Source of the DNA: Diplonema papillatum
Taxonomy: Eukaryota; Euglenozoa; Diplonemea; Diplonemida; Diplonemidae
Length of the DNA: 64,000 bases
Direction: 5' to 3'
NCBI GenBank assembly: GCA_030068145.1
Contig: JAPJBO010000616.1
Location: forward strand, 62,001 to 126,000
The position numbers were made by a program, and so were the translations under genes. The notes below the pieces were generated by a model, which was not told where the DNA came from, searched no databases, and saw nothing but the letters and a program-made list of their open reading frames with translations. Shown here in pieces: positions 22,072 to 32,800 of the stretch; positions within the stretch are counted from its first letter, which is position 1, and the number at the start of each line of letters is the position of its first letter.

Positions 22072-22530
22072 CGATTGCCGTAGTTGCCTTAGGACACCAC
22101 ACCACCTGCATTAATGTGCAACAGATGTGCCCTGAGTAACTCACGCATTCCTCTAGACTGGGTTCTGGCTTAGAGGCGTTCAGCCATAATCCATCCAGTG
22201 GTAACACCACGGCACTGGCTCACTTAATAGAGCCTTGGCCGGGCTGTGTGGACTTGCCTAGAACGTACCCATTGTGTTTCGATTGCCATAGTTGCCTTAG
22301 GACACCACACCACCTGCGTTAATGTGTGACAGATGGCATTCCTCTAGACTGGGTTCTGGCTTAGAGGCGTTCAGCCATAATCCATCCAGTGGTAACACCA
22401 CGGCACTGGCTCACTTAATAGAGCCTTGGCCGGGCTGTGTGGACTTGCCTAGAACGTACCCATTGTGTTTCGATTGCCATAGTTGCCTTAGGACACCACA
22501 CCACCTGCGTTAATGTGTACCAGATGTGCC
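22072..22530 (-). rRNA. Tandem fragments of LSU rRNA (not a complete gene)
   Basis: On the minus strand the sequence GGATTATGGCTGAACGCCTC plus TAAGCCAGAACCC, the nearly universal helix near the 3' end of large-subunit rRNA, occurs at 22160-22192 and 22351-22383 (191 bp apart). Another LSU-like piece, TTAACGCAGGTG...GTCCTAAGG, occurs at about 22087-22115, 22295-22323 and 22486-22514; in LSU rRNA TAACGCAGGTGTCCTAAGG lies several hundred bases upstream. So non-adjacent rRNA segments have been brought together and the composite repeated. Not functional rRNA as it stands. Confidence 0.65.
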
Positions 22531-22821
22531 GCCGCAGCCAAACTCCCCACCTGACTGGTGTCTTCAAACGAGGATCAGCGAGCAGAAGCCTGTTTGTTGC
22601 TGGAAACGGATAAGCTACGGATCCGAAGACCCTAACAACCCCACTTGGATAAGTAAAGCGACACAAGAGTAGTGGTCTTTCATTGTTGCGGCCTCCCACC
22701 TAATCTACTGGTTGCATGGCCAGGATCGTCAGCTCTCTTTGCCCTTCATCGAACTATACTCGATGCGACGCTGGCATCTCCTACGGATAAAGCAGCGTTT
22801 CCCGAGACTCCCCTTCCTTTT

Positions 22822-23056
22822 TTTTACATAAGCGCCAGCTTAAAAGGAAAAGCTCGACGATGCTGCCCGACAAAGAACAGAAGGGATCCCAAATGCTGTA
22901 ACTACCGAACCACGTGTTGAACGGACGTGAGGTCGTGCGGGTCTACCCCTACACGACAAATCACACAAACACAACAGGTCAAAGTCCTGAGTGAGAAAAC
23001 ACACACGGTGGTGTAAGCGAAGAACAATTCAGATTGTGTTTGTATTGTATTTGCCC
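22822..23056 (+). repeat. Dispersed repeat R5, copy 1
   Basis: About 235 bp shared with 26488-26675 and 27328-27565: GCGCCAGCTT-AAAGGAAA, CGATGCTGCC.GACAAAG, ACCACGTGTTGAACGGACGT, GTCTACCCCTACACGAC, AACAGGTCAAAGTCCTG and ACACACGGTGGTGTAAG. No coding capacity. Confidence 0.85.
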
Positions 23057-23185
23057 CTTACCTCTATATTTCCTCCCTTCCATTCGGAGTCGAAGCAGCT
23101 ACGTCGAGTATTTTCTTGCCGCATGTGCAATCATGCTTATGTGTGCGGTCAACGAGTATTCTTTCCTCCCTTCTTTAGAGTTGAA

Positions 23186-24685
23186 GTCCCGCTTGAAACT
23201 CCGGGGGGGTTTAGAGTCTTTCTCGCCACGTACCTTGCCTTTTTTTTTGGTGGTACTAGTAACATCTTGCGGATCGCCCTGCAATGCAATTGCGGCGCAC
23301 ACAAACAACCCGAAACGGCTATCTTTTCTTTTTGCCTCGCCGAGCATGCAAATCAGGGCTGTAGCTTGCGCATCTTGAGATGGAGACGAGCCTCGCTTAA
23401 GATGCTGCGCTGGGGTTCAGTGAGCCCACACGGGATGACTTCAGCCACTAGCGGGCTTGCTGTCTTCCACTGCCCAGCACGAGCGATTTCACCTGGATCA
23501 CAAGGTATACCTCTTCATGGTGAGGTCCAGCCTCAGAAACCGCATTCAAAAAAAGCGGGGGTCCCGCTTGAAACTCCGGGGGGTTTAGAGTCTTTCTCGC
23601 CACGTACCTTACCTTTTTTTTTTGGTGGTACTAGTAACATCTTGCGGATCGCCCTGCAATGCAATTGCGGCGCACACAAACAACCCGAAACGGCTATCTT
23701 TTCTTTTTGCCTCGCCGAGCATGCAAATCAGGGCTGTAGCTTGCGCATCTTGAGATGGAGACGAGCCTCGCTTAAGATGCTGCGCTGGGGTTCAGTGAGC
23801 CCACACGGGATGACTTCAGCCACTAGCGGGCTTGCTGTCTTCCACTGCCCAGCACGAGCGATTTCACCTGGATCACAAGGTATACCTCTTCATGGTGAGG
23901 TCCAGCCTCAGAAACCGCAGTTAAAAAAAGCGGGGGTCCCGCTTGAAACTCCGGGGGGTTTAGAGTCTTTCTCGCCATGTACCTTACCTTTTTTTTTGGT
24001 GGTACTTGTAACATCTTGCGGATCGCCCTGCAATGCAATTGCGGCGCACACAAACAACCCGAAACAGCTATCTTTTCTTTTGCCTCGCCGAGCATGCAAA
24101 TCAGGGCTGTAGCTTGCGCATCTTGAGATGGAGACGAGCCTCGCTTAGGATGCTGCGCTGGGGTTCAGTGAGCCCACACGGGGCGACTTCAGCCACTAGC
24201 GGGCTTGCTGTCTTCCACTGCCCAGTACGAGCGATTTCACCTGGATCACAAGGTATACCTCTTCATGGTGAGGTCCAGCCTCAGAAACTGCAGTTAAAAA
24301 AAGCGGGGGTCCCGCTTGAAACTCCGGGGGGTTTAGAGTCTTTCTCGCCACGTACCTTACCTTTTTTTTTTTGGTGGTACTAGTAACATCTTGCGGATCG
24401 CCCTGCAATGCAATTGCGGCGCACACAAACAACCCGAAACGGCTATCTTTTCTTTTTGCCTCGCCGAGCATGCAAATCAGGGCTGTAGCTTGCGCATCTT
24501 GAGATGGAGACGAGCCTCGCTTAAGATGCTGCGCTGGGGTTCAGTGAGCCCACACGGGATGACTTCAGCCACTAGCGGGCTTGCTGTCTTCCACTGCCCA
24601 GCACGAGCGATTTCACCTGGATCACAAGGTATACCTCTTCATGGTGAGGTCCAGCCTCAGAAACTGCAGTTAAAAAAAGCGGGGG
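23186..24685 (+). repeat. Four tandem ~375 bp units
   Basis: Unit starts at 23186, 23561, 23936 and 24309 (lengths 375, 375, 373, 376), each starting GTCCCGCTTGAAACTCCGGG and ending AAAAAGCGGG, so every junction forms an AGCGGG-GGT-CCCGCTT hairpin. Units are nearly identical; differences are mainly in T-run length and single bases. Because 375 is divisible by three, one frame runs open for 373 codons; it has no protein-like features. Confidence 0.95.
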
Positions 24686-24782
24686 TCAACCCGCTTTTCG
24701 GGTGTGCTGCAACCAAAACGCGTGTAAATCCACACCCGAAAATAACTCCAGCTTCTGAGGCTGGACTTCACCATGCTGCATA

Positions 24783-24936
24783 AAGGGGGGGGTCGAATAG
24801 TAACACTGTGTTACTCGATTTGTCGAATAATAAAAAAAGTTCCGGGTAGCCGAACAGTAGCAGGATCAAATAGTGGTAGTGCTTTTAGACAACCAGACGT
24901 GTGTCGAAGAACTGTTATTATTCGACCCCCCCCCTT
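24783..24936. mobile_element. Tc1/mariner-type MITE, copy 1
   Basis: 154 bp with inverted ends AAGGGGGGGGG-TCGAATARTAACA flanked on both sides by TA. The second copy at 32801-32959 has the same ends and the same TA flanks at an unrelated site, which supports a TA target duplication and hence Tc1/mariner mobilisation. No coding capacity. Confidence 0.8.
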
Positions 24937-24944
24937 TACAAGAG

Positions 24945-26185
24945 GCATTTTGGAAATTCTGGAAAAAAACTTGGATCCTTCCAAAGTTTTTTTTTTTTTT
25001 TTCCCTGGTCCACATCAGGGATTTATAAGGGGATTTCGGCCTAGAGCAATAGTCCATGTAGATGGACGGGTACCCGTCTTTTGCACCGGGGTGCCGAGCA
25101 CGTGTTTGTCGACCCCCCAGACCCCCCCCCCCCAGTGGTGGTCCAGCCTGTCCAGCCACCCCAGCCAGCCCTGCAAAGTCGTTGAGGGCCCGAAAATTAG
25201 TGCCACCACTGTCCTCCACTGTGGATCACTATGCACCACCATGCGCTATCGTGTCACTGTGCACACCGCACTAGCGTGGATCACTGTGCATCACCGTGCA
25301 TCACTGCGCACCGTGTATAGATTCCGAGCCAGATGTTCCAGAGGGTGGAGGGTGCAGCAGAGAGGTGGGAGAACCAGCAGTTGTCCGGCAAAGGGCGCGT
25401 GAGGGGGAAAACACAGCAGTTGGATTACAAGGAAGAGTTGGAGAATAAGGGCATGGGGCGTCGTGCCAACTGCTCTCTCTTTGCGAGGACCGCCGACACG
25501 GCATGCGGTTTGCTTCTGGAATGCTGCCCACCTTCGAGTCTTCCCATAGGCTGTAGTCCTTCGTGTATGGAGGCGGTGGGGTTTCGCTTCGTGAGGCTGG
25601 CTGGGTTGCCGTGCACTGTCTCTTCCAGGAGCTGAACAACGTATGTTGCCCTAGCATGTCCTTCCTTTTCCCCGGCATTGTCCCGGCCCCATCCTGAGTT
25701 GGGCGTGATAGAATCCACCACTGCGGTTGGAAGTTCGGCTGTGTCTCGCCGGGTTGGGCCGCTTGCTCGCCTCCATGACCCCCCCCCCCCTATGACCCCC
25801 CTGGGACCCCCTATGGACCCCCCTATGGACCCCCTATGGGCCCCCCCATGACCCCCTATGACTGCTGTGGTAGCCTACCCACACCCGCCAGCCCGTGGGT
25901 TTTTTTTTTTTTTTTTTTTTTTTTTGAGGATGGACGGGTGACCCGCCCATCTAGACCGGCGTATAAATCCCTGGTCCACATTAGCAGAGACCTTTTTCTT
26001 TTGACGAGTTTTTGATCGCAATTGGTTCCGATGAAGAGAATCCGCGCAGAAAAGACCCGGAGACCAAAAGTAAGTGGGTCTTTCCAAAATGCAGGGCACC
26101 AGGTTGTGCATTGGGAAGGACAGGACCTTCGATCCGCTGGTTGGTGACACTTCTTCGCCGGCCCGCGTAGCCGACTTCTTTTGTC
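24945..26185. other. Low-complexity spacer, no gene
   Basis: Contains T-runs (24984-25001, 25899-25925), a GCACCGTGCATCACTGTG-type repeat at 25220-25315, and a C-rich minisatellite CCCCCTATGA/CCCCCTATGG at 25784-25862. An 80 bp stretch with CAGTGGTGG/CCACCACTG ends lies at 25133-25211 but has no target duplication. Confidence 0.5.
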
Positions 26186-26188
26186 TTC

Positions 26189-26283
26189 ACAATGCATTGT
26201 TGGTACTAAAAATTAGTAGTCGGCAGCGTACTACATGAAACTTACCAAAGCAGGTGAGTTCCGCTAGTGCGCACAAACAAAAG
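26189..26283 (+). repeat. 90-bp box repeat R3, copy
   Basis: Palindrome around AATGCATTGTTGG, then GGTACTAAAAATTAGTAGTC, GGCAGCGTACTACATG, AAACTTACCAAAGCAGGTGA and GCTAGTGCGCACAAACAAAA. Same orientation and extent as the copies at 30256 and 53024. Confidence 0.85.
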
Positions 26284-26487
26284 AGAGAGAACCGTGGAAA
26301 GTAGACCCGGGGGCCAGAAAACATGCACGTCTTCGCAAGATGCAGGGCGTTAAAGGTGAAAGGCCTCTTGGCAGCACCCCGGCTGATCGTCTCCTTCCGG
26401 TAGTCTGTGTCCCAGGGGAGAAACCAGTGCCCGACTCCGAAAACCGCACACACAAGCTACGGCCCTGATGCAAATGCTGGCAGGTTT

Positions 26488-26675
26488 TTACCTAAGCGCC
26501 AGTTTGAAAGGAAATTCTTGACGATGCTGCCAGACAAAGAACCGAAGGGATCCCAAGTGCTGTAACTACCGGACCACGTGTTGAACGGACGTGAGGTCAT
26601 GCGGGTCTACCCCTACACGACAAATCACAACAGGTCAAAGTCCTGAGTGAGAAAACAACACACGGTGGTGTAAGA
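26488..26675 (+). repeat. Dispersed repeat R5, copy 2
   Basis: Matches 22822-23010 and 27328-27510; shortened by a few bases in the AACACAACAGG segment. It lies about 200 bp after an R3 box. Confidence 0.85.
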
Positions 26676-27327
26676 ACAAAAACTCTCTCTAACAGCACAA
26701 AAGGAACCCCCCCCCCCCCCCCTTTCCCCCCCGCCTCACAAGTCAAACGGAGACTTCAAATAACCGACCGCTTACTACAAGAAACAGTCTAAAAAAAGGG
26801 CTCGACCGCAGCGGGTTCGGCTATTAACGAGAACGAGAGAGAACACAAACCAAAAAAAGAGATTCCGTGTTGGGCCGTGTCGAGAGGCTGGCTAGTCTCG
26901 GACCGGGTTTCCTGGGGGGGGGAGGTGACAGGGGCGGGTTTGTCACGCCTCAGCAGTCCCTGGGCCCGGTCCCACCCTCCTGTCATTTTTCTTTTTGAAG
27001 AAAAGTATGCCAATCCTGCAGGGAATAGTTGACTAGACCTCTTGAGTTTGTGCTGACCACGAATTGGGGAGTCGGGAGAACCTACAAAGCCAAAAGCAGG
27101 ACCGACCCCCCCGTTCGTGAGAAAAAGCGAAGAATAAAAACACCTTCTTTTTTCCATCTATCTTTGTCAAGACCTGCAACTCAACTATTCTTTTATTGAA
27201 CGGGAAAACCACGCAGTCTTTTATCCCCGAGGTTTTATTATCCCGCAATCGAACCAGGTTGTAATACCTAAGCACATCACACACCCTTCTCCGGTAGCTC
27301 CCGGCTCAGCCGACATCCGCGGCCTTC
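26676..27327. other. No gene recognised
   Basis: Holds a C18 run (26707-26724), a short R4-like piece (26740-26800) and no convincing frame. Confidence 0.5.
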
Positions 27328-27565
27328 TTAAAAGGTCCGCCAGCTTGGAAGGAAATGCTCAACGATGCTGCCAGACAAAGCCGAAGGGATCCCAAGTGCT
27401 GTGACTACCGAACCACGTGTTGAACGGACGTCAGGCAGGTCTACCCCTACTCGACTAGTCCCACAAACACAACAGGTCAAAGTCCTGGTGAGAAAACAAC
27501 ACACGGTGGTGTAAGCGAAGAACAAATCAGATCGTGTTTGTATTGCATCTGCCCCTCTACCTCTA
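27328..27565 (+). repeat. Dispersed repeat R5, copy 3
   Basis: As copy 1, including the right-hand part TAAGCGAAGAACAA.TCAGAT and TGTTTGTATTG.AT that copy 2 lacks. Confidence 0.85.
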
Positions 27566-27758
27566 AAGTTCCTCCCTTCCATTCCGAGTCAAAGCATCGA
27601 GTATTTTGTGTTTTTGTTGTCATCGCTATCGCGCTGACTTTCCGAGACAAGCATCGGAGTGAGGATTTTATTATCTTCCGGGGACAGCGGTCAGTTGAGA
27701 GACTGACAGGTGAGCAGCGCCACGTCCCTTAGCGAGCTCTCGGATCAACCTGCGTCTG

Positions 27759-28088
27759 ATGCAGCCGTTGCACGGAATTGCCTACATACACTCCGACACC
27801 AGCAAGGAAGGCTCCGCGCCGGTAAAGCGAAGACGAGAGACGACGACCCCCCAACGGAAGAAGAAGTGCCCAGCACCGCCCGTAAAAGCGAAGGCAAAGA
27901 CCGCAGAAGCATGCAAACTGGCAAGGAAGGGAAGAGCCGCAAAGCGACCGCGCGAGGACGACGATTCGAATGAGTGCAAAACGCCAGAAGCACGACACAG
28001 TACGATCGAAGAGGTAGTCATTCAGTGGCTAATGCAGATTATCGCCACAGATTCTTTGCATTCTAACCCGAAGCAGACGACACACTAA
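27759..28088 (+). CDS. Hypothetical small basic protein
   Basis: 109 codons from ATG. Very basic and Pro/Ala-rich: PVKRRRETTTPQRKKKCPAP, VKAKAKTAEACKLARKGRAA, KRPREDDDS give several nuclear-localisation-like clusters, followed by a helical tail STIEEVVIQWLMQIIATDSL. It may be a nucleic-acid-binding protein or a fragment of an element ORF. The last third overlaps a 34 bp segment (28033-28066) that occurs identically at 35080-35113 in non-coding sequence, which weakens the case for a conserved gene end. Family not recognised. Confidence 0.35.
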   Translation: MQPLHGIAYIHSDTSKEGSAPVKRRRETTTPQRKKKCPAPPVKAKAKTAEACKLARKGRAAKRPREDDDSNECKTPEARHSTIEEVVIQWLMQIIATDSLHSNPKQTTH

Positions 28089-28089
28089 G

Positions 28090-28590
28090 AGGTAGTCTGT
28101 AGCGGCTTGTGCAGTCTCTCGTCACAGATTGTTGCTGCATATCCAGTTCAAGCAACTACTACTACGACGGGGGTTTGCGTACTTCGCAGAATAACGACCC
28201 TGGTGCTTGCCCGCGCCTTTGGGGATGTTCGCCTGCTCAATCAGCTCGACCCCTAGATGCATCCAAGGTAAGATGCGCCATCGTATCTGAGTGGTGGTCC
28301 TGCTTCCTATGACAGCGGCACGGGCCGTAGGATGTGCTGCTGGCTGGTCCTACATACCCAGGTGTCCCAGGGTTTACCCGGTCTGTCATTAACCCGTCCC
28401 AGCTTAGTCCAGTTCAACAATATTCCAAATACGGAGCACCGTGGCATAGCACGTGGTGCGCGTCCTACACAGGGTGCACGAGGTACCCTCCTCAGCCCTG
28501 GTGGCCTCGCCGTCCCCCATCCCAAACAAGTGTCACAGCAAGTGGGGGGCGGCCCGCTCGGCGTTCGATTCACGTCTAAATGACCCCCCA
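28090..28590. other. No gene recognised
   Basis: 28107-28145 partly repeats 28032-28066 (GCAGTCTCTCGTCACAGATT). Short frames overlap on both strands at 28310-28580; none has recognisable features. Confidence 0.4.
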
Positions 28591-28594
28591 GCTA

Positions 28595-28640
28595 CAAGGA
28601 ACAAGTTGTCGACAACCAAGAACAAAAAAGAAACGCAACC
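28595..28640 (+). repeat. Dispersed repeat R2, core only
   Basis: ACAAGTTGTCGACAACCAAG followed by an A-rich tract and ACGCAACCCCC, as in the core of the copy at 33780. Confidence 0.5.
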
Positions 28641-29385
28641 CCCACCAGGGGTGTATGGGGGGTTTTGGAGGTTTTTCCTGACCGGGGCCCCGGGGGTTTT
28701 CTAACTTTCGTACAGGGCAAAAACTGTGACAAAAGGCCTGTTTGGGTCTGCAAGTCTCCGGAATGGCTTATTGGCAACTTCTATCTTATCTGCAAGCGCA
28801 AGGCCCCATGAACCACGACTTTTCTGTTTCAGCGTAACTTAGAGGTCCAGACCTCTATGTTACACGGTACTGCTGCTTGCGTTGCGGTCCAACGTACTCC
28901 CGAGGTAGTCTACGGCTACGTTCCAAATGCCTGGACGATGTCGACTTCCATAGCCTGCGGCTAAGTTCCACATGCCTTTGTCTGGTTCATGTGTCTGGGG
29001 CTGATACCTTCGTAGTTGTGTGTCCCTGCTGGTAGGACACAGAGTGAATTGACCACATGGCGCAGAAAAGTGAGGAGCCATGCAGGAGGAGATTCGTGTT
29101 TCATCTCGCATGAGCTCCAGAATGTTGTCAAGCTGACCTGCACATAGTGGCAATCCGTTGTCACGAGCAGCTGCGGCACCGCAAGAACACATCCTAGGAT
29201 GTGTGACCAGTTAACTCCAAAAGTTGCCTTCTTGTTGTTCGGGTTACACTCGAAAGACAGAAGGACTATGTAGTCGCTTTTGACTGTGGCTGGTTTCTGT
29301 GAGTACACAGGTGCAGATGCCAGTCTCTTCACAGGCCAACCTCTCTGACTACACACAACCCAAACCTAGAATAAAAGTCCATGTA
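28641..29385. other. No gene recognised
   Basis: Unique-looking spacer with an inverted T-rich/C-rich stretch near 28660-28700; no frame or RNA gene supported. Confidence 0.4.
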
Positions 29386-29395
29386 CAGTGAAAGT

Positions 29396-30136
29396 CAGTG
29401 CTCCCGCTAAGAAAAAAGGCGGTCTTTCATGACACCAAAAATTATCTTTCACTCTGAAAAGCACCCGGCAAAAAAAGGCCGGTCTTTCTTGCCGAAAAAA
29501 GACCGTCTAGCCGGCCTCTTTTTGGCAAAAAAAGACCGGCTGCAACCGATCAGTGCAGTAGGCCGTGACATTGAGTAGTAGTGCAGGTGGGCTAATCGCA
29601 ACAACAGTTCAGCAGGAAGGAGGGACTCTCGTGAGCAAAATGCCTGGACGAAAGCGCAGTTGTCAGGATAATGAGGACGGAGCGCAGAAAAGGCTGTGGC
29701 AGGCGACACTGTTCGGCGCAGTTCCGAAGGTGAGCCATCCAGAGACGATTGACAGCCTCTTGCGGGTTGATGCTGCGGGCCTTCAGGAACTCGATGACTG
29801 AACTCACTGAATGCCAAGTTCAAACTGGCCGCTAGATTCGGATTGTCAACGTTGATTGCCAGCGTACAAAGACGATAGAAGCTCTGGGCTGCTCTGTTGC
29901 AAAGCGAGCAGGCTCACCTAGATGCAAGAGCGGCCGGTGTTCGGTGAACACAACTGGCGCTCCACCAGGAGAGCAGCTGCAACTGTTGGTGCGTTCAATC
30001 CGAACGGTACAGCTCTTCCCCCATGAACCTCATGCTGGAGAAAAAAACCCAGCCACGGCCCAGCGCACGAAAAAAGAAATATGCCCAGGAGCCATTTTAA
30101 AGAAAGACCGGGTCATCGGCCTTAGCGGGAACACTG
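29396..30136. mobile_element. Non-autonomous hAT transposon
   Basis: 741 bp. Ends are CAGTGCTCCCGCTAAG on the left and CTTAGCGGGAACACTG on the right, the typical hAT terminal motif CAGTG-TCCCGCTA, and both sides carry the same 8 bp target duplication GTGAAAGT (29388-29395, 30137-30144). Subterminal GACCGG/CCGGTC motifs occur in several orientations (29430-29545). A frame at 29640-29801 (MPGRKRSCQDNEDG, then KRLWQATLFGAVPK) is basic then acidic and could be the start of a hAT protein left after internal deletion. The perfect target duplication implies a recent insertion. Confidence 0.92.
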
Positions 30137-30255
30137 GTGAAAGTTAGAAAAAAATCCCTGTATGAAAGTTAGAAAAAAGTTGCGTTTTCAAAAAACCCGG
30201 GTCCGGGGTCCCGGGTTACATACACCCCTGCAACCCACATTTCTTTTTTTGTGTT

Positions 30256-30360
30256 AACAATGCATTGTTCATTGTTGGTACTAAAAATTAGTAGTTGGCA
30301 GCGTACTAAAAGCAACTCACCAAATCAGGTGAAAAGCCGCTAGTGCGCACAAACAAACGA
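30256..30360 (+). repeat. 90-bp box repeat R3, copy
   Basis: AACAATGCATTGTT palindrome, GGTACTAAAAATTAGTAGTT, GGCAGCGTACT and GCTAGTGCGCACAAACAAA, with AAAGCAACTCACCAAATCAGG in the middle in place of ACATGAAACTTACC. Confidence 0.85.
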
Positions 30361-30825
30361 ACGCGAAATCCAGCATGAATCGTCGAGCGTCTTCTAAGAA
30401 GATAGCTAGCATTTTTGCAACTCTTTCCGCCGTGAAAAAATGTAAAAGGGCAAGATGAAAAGAAGAATTCTGAGTAGGAAAATATGGTTTTTGCACCCTG
30501 TTCTTGAACGTCACCGCAAACCGTGGCATTTTTGTTTGCGTCCTGCATCCAGCTTCACGCAAAAAGATCAGGTGCTGGGCGTGACGAGCTCTCATAAACA
30601 CGGGTGCTAGGATGCCCTTTGCGAGTCTAGGAGAACCGTGTTGCTCAGTCCGCTGTTTGTGTGAGCCCCTTCCTGATGCTCAGTCATGCAACGCCAGCCC
30701 CCTGTGGTTTCGGGCACTGTTCCGGGCTGCTCAATCCTTGCCGATTTCATCGGTGCTCGAAAGTTCCTCAAAGTGCCCATTACTTGCTCTTATTTTGCGG
30801 CATACTCTGTCAAGTGCTTTGCTTG
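30361..30825. other. No gene recognised
   Basis: Mixed spacer. 30500-30600 resembles 4835-4990 (GCAAACCGTGGC.TTT, TTTGCGTCCTG.ATCCAGCTT, GTGACGAGCTCT), an old shared repeat. Confidence 0.45.
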
Positions 30826-30831
30826 AAACCC

Positions 30832-30970
30832 CGGCAAAAATGGCCAAATTCTGGAAAAATCGGCAACAATGGCCAAACATTGCAAAAAAAAAAAACGGCA
30901 AAAATGGCCAAATTCTGGAAAAATCGGCAAAAATGGCCAAAATCTGGATAAATCGGCCAAACATTGCCAA
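30832..30970 (+). repeat. AATGGCCAAA tandem repeats
   Basis: Degenerate repeats of AAAATGGCCAAATTCTGG and AAAAATCGGC. Similar repeats are found at 38190-38330. Confidence 0.8.
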
Positions 30971-31207
30971 AATGGAGTTTCAAGCGAACTGGCACTCTAC
31001 AAATGGTGCGCGGAGGGGCCAAACAACCCAGGGATGTCCTGAAAGGGTTAAAAAACCAGTGTCAATAATTAAACGTACACAGTTCCTGTGGGAGCAGCAC
31101 CCCCCACCCCCGGACGTTCGGCTTTGAAGCTCCGGCAAAAACACGAGCCTATCTGACATTTCTGCAAAAAAAAAAAAACGTCAAAATCTTGCGAAAATGC
31201 AAATTCT

Positions 31208-31266
31208 TGGGAACCGAACCTTCCAACCAACCGGTCCACACCCCACTGAGCTACGCCACCACGGAA
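31208..31266 (-). tRNA. tRNA-like relic (A and B box only)
   Basis: On the minus strand a TAGCTCAGTGG (A box, 31243-31253) is followed 33 bp later by GGTTCGGTTCC (B box, 31210-31220), as in a tRNA gene. The interval is about 15 bases too short for a tRNA, and the T-stem and anticodon arm do not pair well, so this is a relic or a tRNA-derived SINE head rather than a working tRNA gene. Confidence 0.3.
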
Positions 31267-31269
31267 AGC

Positions 31270-31910
31270 CAAAACCCCCAAGAATCCTTTGTGCGCTTCA
31301 CTCGTTGACGATCTTGAATGACAATGAATTGAACGCGAAAAAAAGGAAGAAAACTAAACGAGTTGCACTTACGATGGGGTAACCCCCCGAGATAGCCGGT
31401 GAATGGTGAAGAGAAACAGGCTAGCCCAGGAGGTCACACCACCAACTTTTGTATTCCGATTCCTTTGAAAGCCGGTGCCCAACACATTTCTAGTGAGTGG
31501 TTCGGTATGCGCTTAGCATTCCCACGATGAATCGACAAACCCCTTCACACGGTGCTTTAAAAAGCAAAAGAGAGACTCCAAGAAAAAGAAACGGTAGAGA
31601 AGAGTTCCGGATGGGGGTACCTTCCGGCTTTCCCAGAAAAGCGGGGTAGCTAGAGAGCTAACTTGAGAATTTCGAATTTGCCAAACCTCTAGACTCAGAT
31701 AGAACATCCAAGCTGCAGCGGGGGACTGGTAGTCTACGCATTTCTCTTGTCTCGTGGGGCTGCAGTCAGGCATGAGACTGCCCGGTGAGACTGACAGATA
31801 AGCGGGGCCACCCCCCCCCCCCTAAACATTACCCCCTTACCGACCAGCGACCTCCACAGGCGTCGTTAAATAGCCCTCTTCTTGGATATGCCGGAAGTGG
31901 CGTGTCGAAA
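31270..31910. other. No gene recognised
   Basis: Spacer; 31365-31530 has weak similarity to 16390-16720. A C12 run is at 31809-31820. Confidence 0.4.
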
Positions 31911-31917
31911 ACAGCAC

Positions 31918-31972
31918 TCAAGGGCGGGAATGAAAATATATGTGGCGTATCTCTTTATTCCCGCCCTTGAAC
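31918..31972. repeat. Short hairpin with 14 bp inverted ends
   Basis: TCAAGGGCGGGAAT on the left and ATTCCCGCCCTTGA on the right, 25-27 bp apart. It could be a tiny MITE or a transcript hairpin. Confidence 0.6.
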
Positions 31973-31987
31973 CTCGGAAATCCCGCT

Positions 31988-32434
31988 CCCCCCTCGAGGA
32001 GCCGACAAGGTGCCAACCTGACATGACCAGGATGTTTTTTTAACTGATTGCTCAGACACGGTTGTAGGGGCCTTCTCCCCGTGACGGATTCGCCTGCGCT
32101 ATAGTAGCACGGGTGGTCCTGGCTGTGACGAGCTACGAACAGCCGCCTGACAAACCAGACTCACACCGCAGTCCTGTCTGCAGACACTCAGGTTCCACGC
32201 TGATGATGGTCCGCCTTATGTGTCCGTGGCTTAAAGGACCGAAACACGGCGCAGACGCCGTCCACCTGAAGCCGCACATATGAGTGTCCTATACACAACA
32301 GCTGCATCAGACGCGGGTTGGGTCATATAGCTCGCTAGGGGAGGGAAAAACTTAGCTTAACTGGGCACCCTCGACTTTTTCCCGGGGTTTTGGGTCTAAA
32401 TCCTGGTCATGTCAGGTTGGCACCTCGAGGGGGG
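31988..32434. mobile_element. 447-bp inverted-repeat element with C6/G6 ends
   Basis: Left end CCCCCCTCGAGG, then AGGTGCCAACCTGACATGAC and CAGGAT; right end is its reverse complement ending CCTCGAGGGGGG. The left arm contains an extra 10 bp (AGCCGACA-type) that the right lacks. The interior is unique and non-coding. No target duplication is visible. Confidence 0.75.
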
Positions 32435-32800
32435 ATTGCAAGAACGTGCTTGGATTGGGTATGTGCTCAACACCAGCTGCGCGCAGGTTAAGTGTCGGGA
32501 TCTGGGGCTCTGTGACGAAGGCTGAGGGTGCACGCCGAAGCAGGACTGCATCCTCCCGACGACAATCAGAGGTTCCCCGGTACCACAGAGTGTGTGTCCA
32601 GCCTGGATTTATGCATTGATCAGTCCACCCATTCTTCATCGTATCTCTACGGCCGGTAGCTTTCCTGTCTTGTAGCCGTGTTGCACGCCAGGCGGCTTGG
32701 GGGCCTGGTCAACCGCCTCATCCCTACAGGGCACAGATCCTGTCACGACCGAGATCAGGACAGTCGGAATCGCCGGGGGCGGCTCGGGGGATTAGCTGTA

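Noticed and set aside
22991-24112. 373-codon frame
   Set aside because: Open only because the 375 bp tandem unit is a multiple of three and free of stops in that frame; protein has no domain character.
25133-25211. Possible 79-bp hAT-like MITE (CAGTGGTGG ... CCACCACTG)
   Set aside because: Arms of only 9 bp and no 8-bp target duplication; lies in low-complexity C-rich sequence.
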